Source of the DNA: Trogon surrucura
Lineage: Eukaryota > Chordata > Aves > Trogoniformes > Trogonidae
Length of the DNA: 64,000 bases
Direction of reading: 5' to 3'
Assembly (NCBI GenBank): GCA_020746105.1
Contig: CM036617.1
Location: forward strand, 203,443,971 to 203,507,970
Positions 1 through 12,128 of this stretch are shown here, piece by piece. Below the pieces are notes generated by a model. That model was given only the letters and a program-made list of their open reading frames with translations, had not been told where the DNA came from and ran no database searches. Both the position numbers and the translations under genes were made by a program. Each line of letters opens with the position of its first letter. The stretch's first letter is position 1.

Positions 1-2302
1 GTAGCAAGGGCCAGAAATTTGGTTGCAAGCAGGATAACCAAAGAAGTTGTGCAGTCTCTGTCCATCCCAGGACATTTTAAAGACCCAACAGAATAAAATC
101 CAGAACAACCTGACCTGACCACAGAAATTGCCTTGAAATTTCCACCCATGCCTTCCACCCTGAATTGTCACAAGACCCTGTCCTATGATCCCATGATCTT
201 AACACAAGAAACTGCTTATATGGCTGAGTGTGCACAAGCCTCCACATAGTCACTTTTCCTCCTCTTGAATGCCCTCATGGATTTGAATTTCCTGTACATT
301 CATTTTCAGGACATATTTGTCATGTTTGTTTAACGTGAGTGCATTCCTTTTTCACATCTAGCTTGTCTTTTCATACAGAATTATCCCGATCTTTTCCCCT
401 GCTGGCATATCAAGCTTGATGCATACAAGCCCCAAGAAAAGAATGTTGCTTCAGCAGTGGGGGTTAATTACCATCCTCAGTGTCTTTACTTCTTGCAGGA
501 GGTCTATTTTATTTTACCCTCTTAAATGGGGCTGTTAGCAATATGAAGTCCATAAAGAAATATAAAATGCCTGAAATATTAAAAAAGCCCATTGGCCAAA
601 TATAACACAATGCCATAGCTTCTGTCTCTAATCATTGACATTATCATTATGCACACCGACTCCTGCAAAGATAAACCGATAAAATGGGTGACCTGATTAA
701 GCACTTCCTGATTGAACAGAGCACTCCGTATTAGCAAGCCTTCCGTTGTGCTTCTGCATGCTGGGAGAATGATCTAAAAAAAGCTTACAAAGAGAAAAGA
801 TCTGGGAAAACTTACTGTAGAGCTGTGGAATATAAACTGTGTGCTTCCACCTAAATCAAGAGGAGCAGAAATACAGTTCTTCATGTAAAGAAGAAGTTAG
901 GTTCACTTGCATGTTGTAGAGTCTTTTTCACTAATGGCTCCTTAGGGACCTTGATTATGCAGCAGTTAATACTAAATACAAAATTTACTTAGGAAAGAGG
1001 GAGAAACTACTATAACTGAAAACATGGAGAAAGATATTATCAGTTTATGCTGTGAATGTAGACTTTGAAGAGATGCTATTCCATAAACATCAAGGACGTT
1101 CATATTGATACTGTACAAAAGGAAAAAAAATCCCTTGACTCTAGCACAAAGATAAGAGGACGTGACTGTAAAGACTGTGTAATAAGTTACAGGTCAACAG
1201 GATGTCAGAGAACCTAGACACCAGACTACTAGCAGTTCTGAGTGAGGCTCATATGCTTTGAATCACTGGACAGGTAAATCCTATGCAGTTGTCCATCTGG
1301 GAAGATCAGGTCCATAGGAGGCTGGGTTATCTGTTAAATACACAGGATCAGAAAAAAATGTGTGATATACAATATTTGCTCTAACAGATTTAAAGACATT
1401 TCATCATCCAGCTTTTGGATGGTTATAATGCACAGTTTGTTCAAGTTGCTGGAGCATCTAGTGTTGCTAAAGTACTGACAACACATTATTTACTTGGCAG
1501 GAGGGCAGGGAAACCGAAAACGTCGCTGAAGAACAGAACTGGGAAAGCAGCTACCTAAGTGTCAAAACATTTAAGTAGAATCAGAGAAATCTGTAATATA
1601 TGTTTCAGTTGGACTGTCCCTGGAAATGTTAAAATGATCATAAAACAAGACCTTGAACTCCATGTTCTACAGACACCACAGATTAATGCACAAACACTTA
1701 GGACCTCACTCTGTTTTTTTCCCATGCCATGGCATATTGCACAGTGGCAGAGTACACACAATCCTTTTTTTCAGACATCTGATTTTGATGCTCTGACTTA
1801 CTTTGATGCATGGACTTACATTGCTTCATTCACTCATTTGGGAACTTCAGTATGGAACATCTGTCCTTCAGATTGCATATGTCAGAGGCCTAGACTAGGT
1901 TATGTAAACCCTGCAGTGGCTGTTTCCCTGAAGGGACAAACATTTCATTGCCCAAGTCTCAGTAGACACCAAAACCTTGAAAATGTAAGGTGTACCAAAG
2001 TCAACAAACATTCCTCCCAAAAATACATCATCGTCCTTTCTGTTCTTGAGAGAGGATCACAGGTTCATAGGCAAGGAGTTATCTGTAGAACTTTCCAGAT
2101 GATGTTTCCTGACAGCTAATGAAGGTACCAGAAATAAGTCATGCACTGCCAGGAGTGTCTACCTCTATCTATAGAAAGAGCCGTTATTAGTTCTTTTTCT
2201 TATAATATCTACTCATAGTATTATTTGTTTTAAAACATCCTGTGAAGAGTTAAATTTGGTGAGAGATTAAGTTGCTGGAGACTGTTCTGTCATTCACACT
2301 GT
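1..2302. other. Repeat-poor DNA, no gene recognised
   Basis: I see no recognisable repeat, RNA gene or exon here. The longest open frame runs 1559-2119 on the + strand (186 codons from a GTG). Its translation has no motif or composition I can assign, and an open stretch of that size can occur by chance in 64 kb. Confidence 0.6.
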
Positions 2303-2384
2303 GCTAGTGCAGCCAAACAGCCTAAAGTGCTGGATTAAGGCTCCAGCCTCCTTGGGCTTGTGAATTCGAATCCCACCACTTCCA
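2303..2384 (+). pseudogene. tRNA-Leu(AAG) pseudogene, full length
   Basis: These 82 nt align without gaps to the standard vertebrate tRNA-Leu(AAG) gene, which is also 82 nt. The anticodon arm is intact: stem CTGGA, loop TTAAGGC with anticodon AAG at 2337-2339, stem TCCAG. The T-arm/B-box region reads GAATTCGAATCCCACC. The 5' half (acceptor stem, A box and D arm) is decayed, mostly by transitions, several at former CpG sites. Only 5 of 7 acceptor pairs survive. No encoded CCA follows the discriminator base. The decay in the A box and acceptor stem makes it unlikely to be transcribed or charged. It may be a retrocopy, since a CR1 begins about 30 nt downstream. Confidence 0.85.
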
Positions 2385-2414
2385 GAAATGTTTTCTAGCA
2401 CTATACTGTTGATG

Positions 2415-2866
2415 CAGCATCACATGGAGCACTGAGTGCAGTTCTAGGCCCACAAAATCTAAGAAGTATAGTGCTATGGCGCTTGAAGATGTCCAGGGGA
2501 GGGCAGCAAAGCTGGTGAAAGGGCTGGAAGGAATGTCCTGTCCTGTGAGGGGTTGCTAAGGACTCTGGGTTTGTCTAATTTAGAAAAGAGATGGTTGAGG
2601 GGCAACTTCACTGCTCTCTTCAGGCGTGAGGGAGGTGCTGAACTCTTCTCAATGGTATCCAGTGACAGGAACAGTTCAAAGCTGCATTTCCTTATTGAGT
2701 GGTAAAACACTGAAACAGGCTTCCTAAGAGAGGTGCACCCATGCCCATGCCTGTTAGTGTTTTGCATGCTTTAACTTTTGGTCATCCCTGAAAGGGCCAG
2801 GCAGCTGGACAAGTTGATCATTGTAGGTCCCTTCCAGCTGAAATATTCTAGTCTAGTCTAATTTCG
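2415..2866 (+). mobile_element. CR1 LINE, old 5'-truncated copy
   Basis: The 3' part of a CR1 non-LTR retrotransposon. It contains the end of ORF2 (degenerate, with frameshifts and stops), a short 3' UTR around AGGTCCCTTCCAGCTG, and a decayed terminal microrepeat (ATTCTAGTCTAGTCTA). Divergence from the younger CR1 copies elsewhere in the window is high, so this is one of the oldest. The reverse-transcriptase domain is missing through the usual 5' truncation. Confidence 0.85.
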
Positions 2867-5479
2867 TTTCGGTCCATCTTCATAGTCAACTGGATTTCTG
2901 ACCAGATTTCGTTTTCATAATGTACTATGGTTCCATGACCTCAGTGAATCATTGAAGAGGAAGCTTGTTTTTTAGAATGGAGACCACAGGGGAAAAGGGA
3001 GATACAAAATGATTCAGATGTGCCTCCCAGAAATAGCTACAGTAGAAAGAGATTATTTTTTTCCAGCTAACACTGGAGATATTTAAGTTTTTCACTGAAA
3101 TAAAAACTGATGTCCCTCAAACATCACTTCCAGCTCTGACAAAGTGAATTTTGTCTTTATTTGCGTTAATAAATTGATTTGTGATCTCTGAGACATGCAT
3201 GCAGTTAACACAGTAAACAGAATTATGGTTTTGAGCAACATACAGGTAAAGAAAATTTTGGTTCACCCTGCTTTCCTTTATCAAGAAAACTGTGCTTTTC
3301 TTATCTTTTCTGATTCATCTCTACTGTTTTTACTTGCTCATTAAAGGAGGTAGTATGAATAAAGTAACATTTACTGCTCACTCACTATTTAAACATGTTG
3401 CCATGACCTGCTTTGTTTTGGGTGTTGTTCTACTTGAATGTGGAGAGTAATAGGTGTTTAGGTGTTTCACAGTACCTCACACAGATTTTCAGGAAATACT
3501 GTCCTTTAAAGCAGCAGTACCCGGTATTGCATTACGCTGAGGTTTGGTACTTTTGTTAGTTATTTGTTCTGTGATATGAAAATGTATGAACAAATTGTCC
3601 CATTCCTTTGACATTGGTAGCCTATAGTGCATTGTGAACAATGACCCGATACTCATATCTTGAATCTCAAACACACACAGATCACTAATCTTAACTCTTA
3701 GGCACTTATGACTTATGTAAAAGGTAGGACAAATGGGGGAAATTCTCAGCTGGCATAAAATTAACTGCTAAAATCAAACCCTCTTCAAGGTTTACAGATG
3801 AAAGCAACAATAATAGGCCAGCAACAGTTTTATGTATTTCAATCCATAAAAGGTGGAAGCTGTTGTTTTACGAATATTAGCATTTAACATTATGAATAGT
3901 TCACAGCATGCCCATCTGGATCTAACATTGTCAATGTTTAAATATCATTCAGCAGTTATGAAACCGTCTGAAAATGTTCTCCTGCTGATTCTAAAAACTG
4001 TATTTATTTCTTGGTTCTTTTATTTATAAATTTAAGTGTCAGTAGTACATGGCTACATTATGGCTTACTAGACCTGAAAATATTTGCTTGGAAGGTAGTA
4101 GCTGTTCAGCAGCTTCTTTGAGGTTCATGAAACTAGTGACTTCGTGTTGAAGTCAGATATATTCAGAATGCTATGCATCTAGATCCCAAATTTTCTTATC
4201 ACATAGCTCTTTCCAATGACAATATCAGGAGAGAAACCCACAGAAATCAATTTAGCCTACATATGCAAATCCTCTCTAGATTTATCCTGTTTTTAACAGA
4301 GTCTTTCTCAGAGGTAGCTTCAGAACAGGACTGGGGCACTGGTCCAATAATTTTTTCCATTTACAACTGCATAAGCCTAAAGCAATTAGCTTCACGAATA
4401 CTCCCACTCTCTTTTTCCCCCAATACCATCATTAGTCTTGAGGCTTGTCTTTGAATCATCTCCAACTTAACAACCTACTTCTTGATTTATGAATACCAGA
4501 ACCAGACATTTTGTATTAATAGAAGCTGAAATAGTGCCGAATGCAAAAGTAGAAAAAGCAAGGTATTTTTGTCAGTATCATTTATAAATTAACAGATATG
4601 GCAACAGAGTCACATTCGCTGATTGTTTCTATCCAGTATGATCTCTGTGTCCTACACAGAGACAGTATTTCCCAGGGTTTAATTTCTACAGCACATCGTT
4701 CTTTGCTTTGACGTTTATATCTTTTTATCTTTCCTATGTGAAAACATATATTGTTTGGCAATGCATTGTTTAAAAAGTAACATGGTGTCCTTTCTGCTTC
4801 ATTATTTAGCATTCTTTGTTCATCTGCAATTTTATTGGTCATTAATTCTATTCCAGGTCTTTCAAGATGTTAATTAATATATGGACAATTAAAAGCCAGT
4901 CCTGATGCACCTCAGTGAAAGCACAATCAGTTCTGATTACCTGTTTAAAATACTGTGTGAATCCTGTGAGTTTTCAATCCATGTACCACATTCTGTGTGA
5001 TTAGATATCACTTCATCTTCTTAATGAACTTTGCCATGTCATACCAAGTAAATTAATTCCTAGAATGCAAGTAAACCACATCACTAGTGCTGCAGATTAA
5101 TCCCAGTAGGCAGCATTTTTTAATTTTTTTTTTCTCCTTTAGTCTAGAAGCCACTCTTATAAAATGTCTACAAAATATGCATTGAGTTCATTTAGTTCAT
5201 GACTTGGAGTGCCATCTGTTATGGTGGCTACTGAGGATAGGAGCAGTGGTGTGTTCCATAGAGTTATTGGGCAACAAAGCCACCTCAGATCAGGTCACTA
5301 CTGCACTTGAACTCTGTCTTGGGAAGCCTATCATCATCCATTAGTTTGGGTGGTTCTTACTATAGTATTTTCGGTAACATGCAACTCAAGTCACGAGTTA
5401 CAATAATTTAAGGGTATATCCATTCCAGGCTCTGTATCTGGTCTCTTTGGATCAGACTATAGGATTTAACACGGCAATG
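2867..5479. other. Repeat-poor DNA, no gene recognised
   Basis: AT-rich sequence with only short open frames (for example 4173-4454 + and 4582-4842 -), none with recognisable coding character. I see nothing else to annotate. Confidence 0.6.
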
Positions 5480-5860
5480 AACTCCTCCCCTTGCCCATTC
5501 ATGGACCACAATCTCTTCAGGGCTCCATTCAATTCAAAGTGTCTTTACCCACAGCCACTGTCTCTTAGACATGTGCCTTCTGTGTTGTCGCCTTAACCAT
5601 GGGCCACAATCTATTCAAGGGTGAAACTGCTGCGGCATGGAAGCATCCACATCCAAGGTATATCTGCTCCAGTAAGGACTTAAACCTGGGCCGTAATGAC
5701 TTCAGAGGAGTACCTATTGCAGCATGGACATATCCATGGCCACAGACGCTTTGAGGTGTACCTGATTCCACATATACTTATTCACAGGTCACAGTCTCTT
5801 CAACTCAAGTTCACACTGGAGTTCCAGTCTCTTCAGTACAGCAGCACAGGAACTGCAGCC
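5480..5860 (-). mobile_element. Degenerate ERV-derived subrepeat block
   Basis: Five diverged copies of a short unit of the form CATGGgCCACAaTCTcTTCAGG recur near 5500, 5598, 5686, 5734 and 5783, at irregular spacings of about 48-98 bp. Tandem units like this, alternating with 'tacctgctccagcatgga'-type phrases, are familiar from the internal/LTR part of an avian endogenous retrovirus group. The block lies close to the minus-strand LTR at 6113-6680 and may belong to the same insertion. Both strands are full of stops and no retroviral gene can be read. Boundaries are approximate. Confidence 0.45.
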
Positions 5861-6112
5861 ATGCCCATGCCATCTGCCAGTCCTGATGCAGGGCCATTGC
5901 TGTCATCAAAATGTTCCCAGGCACAGCAGAATAAGATGATAGGTAGTACAATAAAAATTGAATGCAAAATGCAACCACTAATGGCCACTGGACTCTAATA
6001 CACAGTAAGGCAAACAAGCCCCATGGCAAGAGCAGGAGCCTGTCAGTTAGTAGCTGAACAGGTATAACAGCTACAGCTTCAGTCAAACTTGTCATTATCT
6101 CAAATACTTCAA

Positions 6113-6680
6113 GCCCCAAGTTGGGTTTAACCACAGCTGGCAGCTAAGCCCCACATAACCACTTGCTCACTCTCTCTTAGAGGGATGGGAGAGAGAATCT
6201 CAAGGGTAAAAATGACATAACTTTTGTGTTGAGATAAAGACAGTTTAAAAGGTACAGGAAAGCTGCATACAAAAGCAAAGCAAAACAAGGAATTCATTCA
6301 CCATTTCCCATGGGTAGACAGGTGTTCAGCCATCTCAGGAAAGCAGAGCTCCACTATACCTAACAGCTACTTGGGAAGAAAAATACCAGTGCTTCTATTA
6401 CTGAGCACAACATCATATGATCTGGGATAACCCCTTCGTCAGTTGGGATCACATGTCCTGGCTGCTCCCCTCCCAGCTTCTTGTGCCGCCCCTCTGCTAC
6501 TCACTGGTGGGGTGGAGTGAGAAGCAGAAAAGGCCTTGGCTCTCACTACTGTTGAACACTGCTCAGCAGCAACGAAAACATCCCTGTGTTATCAGCACTG
6601 TTTTGATCAGAAACACAAAACACAGCACCATATCAGCAGCTATGAAGAAAATTAACACTATCGCAATTCAAACCAGTACA
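6113..6680 (-). mobile_element. Avian ERV LTR, decayed, minus strand
   Basis: This matches the general layout of a widespread avian ERV LTR read on the minus strand. It opens with TGTACTGGTTTGAATTGCG (complement of 6680 downward) and ends near the GGTTAAACCCA motif at about 6120. Inside are the conserved blocks AAAACATCCCTGTGTTATCA (6568-6587), a GGGGTGGAGTGAGAAGCAGA stretch and AAGCAAAGCAAAACAAGG (6278-6295). The TATA region (around 6395-6410) and the poly-A region (around 6240-6255) are both degenerate. I could not find a clean target-site duplication, so the left boundary is good to about 10 bp. It resembles the LTR at 26294-26866. Confidence 0.75.
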
Positions 6681-7594
6681 TCTAGGAACTACCAGCCAGA
6701 TGATATTCTAAAAGGTATACACATTGAGAGGATATGCTTTCCTTAAACTTTGCTTGATGACAAGGAGTAAAAGGGTAGAAAGTATGGCAGTGGAGTACGG
6801 CATCAAATGAGTTACAGCTAGCAAAAGACATTAAGAGTTATAGGAAGAAATATTTTTTATGTGTAAACTAAGAGTGACAGTAAAATTGAAGAGAGGTTGT
6901 TCCAATGCTTATCAAGTAAGAAGGGCCAATAACAGATGATGTGAAGAAGATCGGGGAGTTGAATATCCCTTCAGCTTCATTTTCATTAAAAAGGTCAGCT
7001 GTGATCAGGTGGATAACACAATTACCATCAGTGGTGACAGATCAAGAATTGCGAGGTAACAAGAAAAGATTAAGTTAGAGATTACTTAGATAGGTCAGAT
7101 GACATCAGCTCATTTTGGTGTGACAACAGTCATGCCAAAGAAAAGGATCTTATATTTTTATTGCTTGAGTGCATGTGGTAGTAGCTATGAGTAGCAACCA
7201 AATTGGGGCTCGTTACTGTTTTCGATAACAAATTTAAGAATGTGTTGATTAATATTATCCATGCAAATAAGCACTGTCACATTTATTTAACCTTTAGAAT
7301 AAACACCATCAGATGAGTAGCTACCTTGGTCAGAATAATAACCACCTTTGAAGAGGTGTCTGGATCTCAATTATTTTATTTTCACTTAAATTTCTCCTGG
7401 CAAGCCTAGTAGAAGATAATAATTATTCTTATAAAAAATAAAGACTATTTTGTCTTTTGTGGGAAAAGATGTAGATAAAACTTTGGAATGGCAAGTTGTC
7501 AAATTCCAAAATCCAAAATATATCAGAATATAGCTATGCTGAGTGTGGTATTGTCCATTCAAAGTCATATAAGTGACATTATTGTGTGTATCAG
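6681..7594. other. Unannotated DNA
   Basis: AT-rich, no repeat or gene recognised. Confidence 0.55.
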
Positions 7595-7999
7595 CTATAT
7601 AAAACAACTCTCTGATCCACAGCTGCCAAGGGAGAAGCAGTAAGGGATTTTATTTTTAGAGGCTATATTATTGATCCAATTGATTTTAGAACAGCTTTCA
7701 TAGCTTGGCAGACAGCAGACAGTACTTAACCGAATATTGTCACTAGCATTCATGGAAATGATACAATACTTTTTTTGATAAATTCTTTTTTTAAAACTCC
7801 CAGACAAAGGTTCCTGAACTAATGTAGCACCGTTTCTTTCAGGTACTATTCTTACAACATTTCCCTCTATCCACAGGTTCTTCTCTTTATTACTTCCATG
7901 ACTACTTTGCTGCAATACCACCACATGCTTCTCATTGCGATTCTCTTCATCCAGTCCCTCCAGTGTTCCAGAATATATCCTTCTTGTGTGGCTACGCAT
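7595..7999 (-). other. Unassigned 134-codon open frame
   Basis: An ATG-initiated minus-strand frame. The first roughly 75 residues are polar and charged and contain VVVLQQSSHGSNKEKNLWIE, which reads more like protein than most open frames here. The C-terminal half becomes cysteine- and serine-rich and loses that character. I see no splice sites in good context, no domain, and no neighbour that suggests a function. It may be a decayed fragment of a mobile-element or host pseudogene, or chance. Confidence 0.2.
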
Positions 8000-8629
8000 T
8001 TTGTCAGATTTATAGGGACATCCATTTCTAAAGGTTAGCTACATTTCAGCACATGTAGTGTTATGCTCAAAGTCCTGTTAATGGGTAAAGAGGAAGTAAA
8101 CCACATAGATATATATGATATAGATAAAACCATGATTTTTTTTATTGTATTATGTAATGCTTAAAAATCTTACCATTATGAGTACAGATCTAACCACTAA
8201 AAAAGAATAATAATTAAGTTAAAACTGTTTTACACACACTTCTTAATTCCTACACTTATTCCTGGTGTTATGCTCACCTTTCCCCTGTCTTCTGGGTCCT
8301 AGTATTAGTGGATTTAATTGGTTAGGTTTGGGTTTGGGAGATGTTGAAAGTCAGTAACATCTGGACTCCTTTGCCAGGTGTAATGGTGGTGATGTTGATA
8401 GTCTCCTCTTCCTTCCCCAGTGCTCACTACAAGTCATTTTATATGTTTGCTTAAATGTTTTCACATCTTTTTCTTCATTCATTGGTTTACAGTTCCACAA
8501 ATGTACTATATGTGAATAATTGCTTATTACTGTTATTGATATATAACTATGACTGTACCACACAAAACTAAGGGTTCCAAAGGATAATATATCATGCTGG
8601 ATCTGACAGCCTAAGAGAGGCAAGGTTGT
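8000..8629. other. Unannotated DNA
   Basis: AT-rich, with simple AT-dinucleotide patches. Nothing recognised. Confidence 0.55.
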
Positions 8630-9540
8630 GGCTGCTTCATGCCCCCAGGCTTAGCAGGTAATGAGGCTGAAAACTTATTCCCACTAGGCACGTGTACACT
8701 GAGGACAGGCAGATACCACATATATACGTGTCTGGCCACACAAATAGCAGATGACATGAAGACCACTCACAGGAACATAGGCAGCAGCAATGACCTCCTC
8801 CTGTTCTGCTCTCTGGCTGAGCAGGATGGAGACATGATAGTGGGAATATATATATCATCTCTCTCTATATATATCTGCAGTGTGAGTCCCTCCATCAGTT
8901 GGCCTCATACACCCAGTCTCCCCAGTTACTAGCACCTGGATGTATGAACCCACAAGGCCTCTACCCTGTTCCAGTTGCTGATGAAGAGCATCATACACAC
9001 ACGCATACACAGGTGTCCATGACTCCTTGGTCCCATAGTTGACATGGGTGTTCTAACACTCAGAGCTGGCCCTTGCTCCCAGGCCACTTCACCCTCCTGC
9101 TGGCTCATCCAGCTTGGTCTTCACTAGTGGTCATGCACCTTCCTTACTAGGAAATAATTGAAGGAATTTAATAAGAAGACGGGACAGACTCCAGCGATCA
9201 GGCTCAGGGCATGGTCAGACAGAGGTAGCAATCAGCTTCTACTTACATCCATATGGACTCCTTTATTTCCTTATCCCTCTATTTCCATACTTTTTTTCTC
9301 CCCAAATTACTTATACCCCTTTCTTTTATTATATTTTGTTCCTCCTCTAAACGTGCCTTAGTAAATCCTGTGCAATCCCAAAGTGTTCCCTGTCTGCCAT
9401 ATTATGTTCCACTCTTCTCAGCAGCAGTCCCCTTGAGTTCAAAAGATAACACAAACATCTGCTCCCAGTGACCCATTATAATGGGTTTAACATCTAGACA
9501 ATGGAGCTGAGGCTTTACTGGGAGAGACCCAGATAGGATG
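8630..9540 (-). mobile_element. Probable ERV LTR-like fragment
   Basis: This stretch is less AT-rich than its surroundings. It holds phrases I associate with avian ERV LTRs, such as GACTCCTTGGTCCCATAG and CCAGGCCACTTCACCCTCC near 9020-9105. A purine/pyrimidine layout with a minus-strand ATTAAA (complement of TTTAAT at 9168-9173) is consistent with minus orientation. It also contains alternating AT and CT microsatellite DNA at 8849-8873. No terminal TG...CA pair with a target duplication could be fixed, so edges are approximate. Confidence 0.35.
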
Positions 9541-12123
9541 TCCCTCCCCGCCTCTCTGAGTTCTTAATTCGGGTTTCCCATCTAGCATTTTTTTCTGGCC
9601 ATCAGATAATTCTTGAATAAATGAAAAATGGGCCATTTGTTGCTATTGCAATAGTATATACAGTAATTGCTAAATTTGGCATTTAGAATTTATTTTTTAT
9701 TTGAATTCTTCCATTTAAAAACATTTCTAGAAATAATCACTTAAAATTCTCTTTGATTCACCTCCTTCTTGAGGAGCTTATAGGACCTTTTGTAATACAT
9801 TTTTTATTTGTAACTTATATGTGTATAAAACAAATAAAAGCCTTTTCCAGCTCAGTCTTTTTCTTAATTTCATACATATTTTCCCCTGCAAACTTCTGAA
9901 CTTATCAAGCAATTTAAACCCAAAAGAAAAGAAAATCCCAGGTCTAACAAATACTGGATTCTTACAAAGTTTATGAGCTTTAGTATTGGGAGACACCTTG
10001 CAAGTGCCACAAATGTTTTGAAAACAGAGGCATGAGTGCATTAACGAACATTGTGGAAACTACATAGAACTGACAATTATAAATACCTGTGGTGAGTAAG
10101 AAAAAAAAAATCACTCAGAACTTGTAATCTTTAGTTTAGATGTTAAGGTCAGTAGCCATATGACACAAATGGGTAAGAAAACGGACTTATTCTGTTGAGA
10201 TAGTCATGGAGCTTCTACCCCGTGCCTAGCTAAGTCTTTGACTTTGTCCATTTTGGAATTTATAAAACGAAAGTTCCTTGAGTAGAGATTGAATCTCCTA
10301 CAGCTTGTTCTTCTCATATGAGTTTACTAGGCTTCTGAGTAAAAAACAGACTTTATTCTGCGTTTCCTCAGCAATTGATTTACCCATACAATAGCTTCTG
10401 TAAAAATAATGAATCCTGGGTGTCCCCCAGTCTGGCTAAAATTGATGGTCCACTTAATTATTTTTTAGGAGGACCTCAACAGTATCACCTTGGTTTTGGA
10501 AGACCTACCATTGTGAATCATGACTTGAAGGATGTACTCCCTTCAGTCTTAAGAAAAAAGGGTGCCTTCTGTAGGATATCAAAAACAGATGTGTACCCAT
10601 ATCTTGCATCTTACCCTTTACATAAACACTTCTCAATCACAAGCAGGTTCTTTTACTCATACTTGACTCCCCTTTTCCAGAAAGGGAGAGTTATCTGTCC
10701 ACAGTGGGAATTTTGCCACTGATTTCAAAACGGGCAACAGTTTAACAGAATGTGGTGAACAGAAATAGCTTAACACATTTTTCTGACTGAGTCAGGGACT
10801 TAAGAGGCAATAAACTGGTTATGAAGAAGGAAAATCTGTTCTATTTTTCTGTTCCATGTCTGGAAAAATACAATTCATTCCACCTTGCAGTAAAGACATA
10901 GGGAGAAGTTATCAGGAATATTTTTTTCTTTTTCCTTCATAGCTTCTGGGAAAGTTCAATTATTCATTGCCCGTTGGAACATGAAATTGTAACTCAGCAT
11001 AAGGGATTTGAACAGGAAAATCTACAAAACATTTACACTTTTTTTTGAACTGAAAAGTCCCAGTGTTCATTTATGATGATATTATGAGCTGCAGTGAGGT
11101 TCTCCAACATCATTAATCACTACAGATGGCTACAAACCCATTAAATCTTTTAAGCACCTGTTTGCTTATCAAATACTCGCATGGTAAGCTACCCTCTGGT
11201 TCATGTAAGTACATTAGTTTTGGAACATATAATTAGCTTACAATAACTGTACTTGTGCTAATTACCAGTCCCCTGAAAGAAAGAAGTGGATTCTGTTGAG
11301 TAATGGGGGTGGCTGGAACTTAAAAACAGAGCTTCTAGACTGAGTAACAGGGCTGGATGACTCAATGTAAAGTGTTTGTCTTATTTCTGGTAAGCCCAGT
11401 TCAATTCCACAGTGAGCTTCTAAGTGAAATGGCTTGATTTTCTCTGCCATCAATCACAAGAGAACACCACCACACATAATTTATCACAATTTGTCTCTTC
11501 TGAGAGAGTTTCAGGATGGAAATAGCATAAAGGCTAAATTATTTCTCACTCAAATAGGTTGCAGTGTATTTGCAAATGTGGTGTTGGACAAAAACTGCAA
11601 TATCTTGTCATACATTAAGCCTTATCACTATGAAGCTGTCTGCTAGAGCATACACTACAGTGCTTACTTTGCCAGAGGTATTTAGTAGCAATACCATTTA
11701 GTGCCAAAGTGATGGCCCTCCTGTTTGGGATGGTGTGATTTTTTTCCATCCAGTAGAATAGACAAATTAAATCAAACAAACAGATAAACTAACAAATAAG
11801 ACCAGATAAGTTTACACAATACATAATAAGAGGGTTATTTCACTTAGAGATTTCTGTGCTATGTATGCTAATGTCATAATATTGGCACAGTAAAATTCTT
11901 AACCTGTGTAAACCTGTCTGCTATGCTTTTTGCCTGTGACCATGAGTGCTGAGTGAGCCTTCTCTGTACTTAATCGTGATGCTCAAGTCTTTAGTTGAAT
12001 TTTCTCCTCCCCAGCCTGAAAAGACGGTAGGAGTGAGCAAACAGTTGCATGATTCTTTGTTGCTGGCTGAGTGACCTCAAACTACAACACAGCTCTGGGT
12101 GTAGCCTGTAATTTTCTCACAAA
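9541..12123. other. Repeat-poor DNA, no gene recognised
   Basis: AT-rich. The open frame 10375-10722 (+, 115 codons) has no recognisable motif. Nothing else can be supported. Confidence 0.55.
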
Positions 12124-12128
12124 CTACC
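12124..12128. repeat. Target-site duplication, left copy
   Basis: CTACC, identical to 12938-12942 on the other side of the solo LTR. A 5-bp duplication is typical of ERVL-type integrases. Confidence 0.8.

Noticed and set aside
1559-2119. 186-codon + strand open frame as a gene
   Set aside because: It starts at a GTG, has no motif, no splice or promoter context, and no coding-like composition. A frame this long is expected occasionally by chance.
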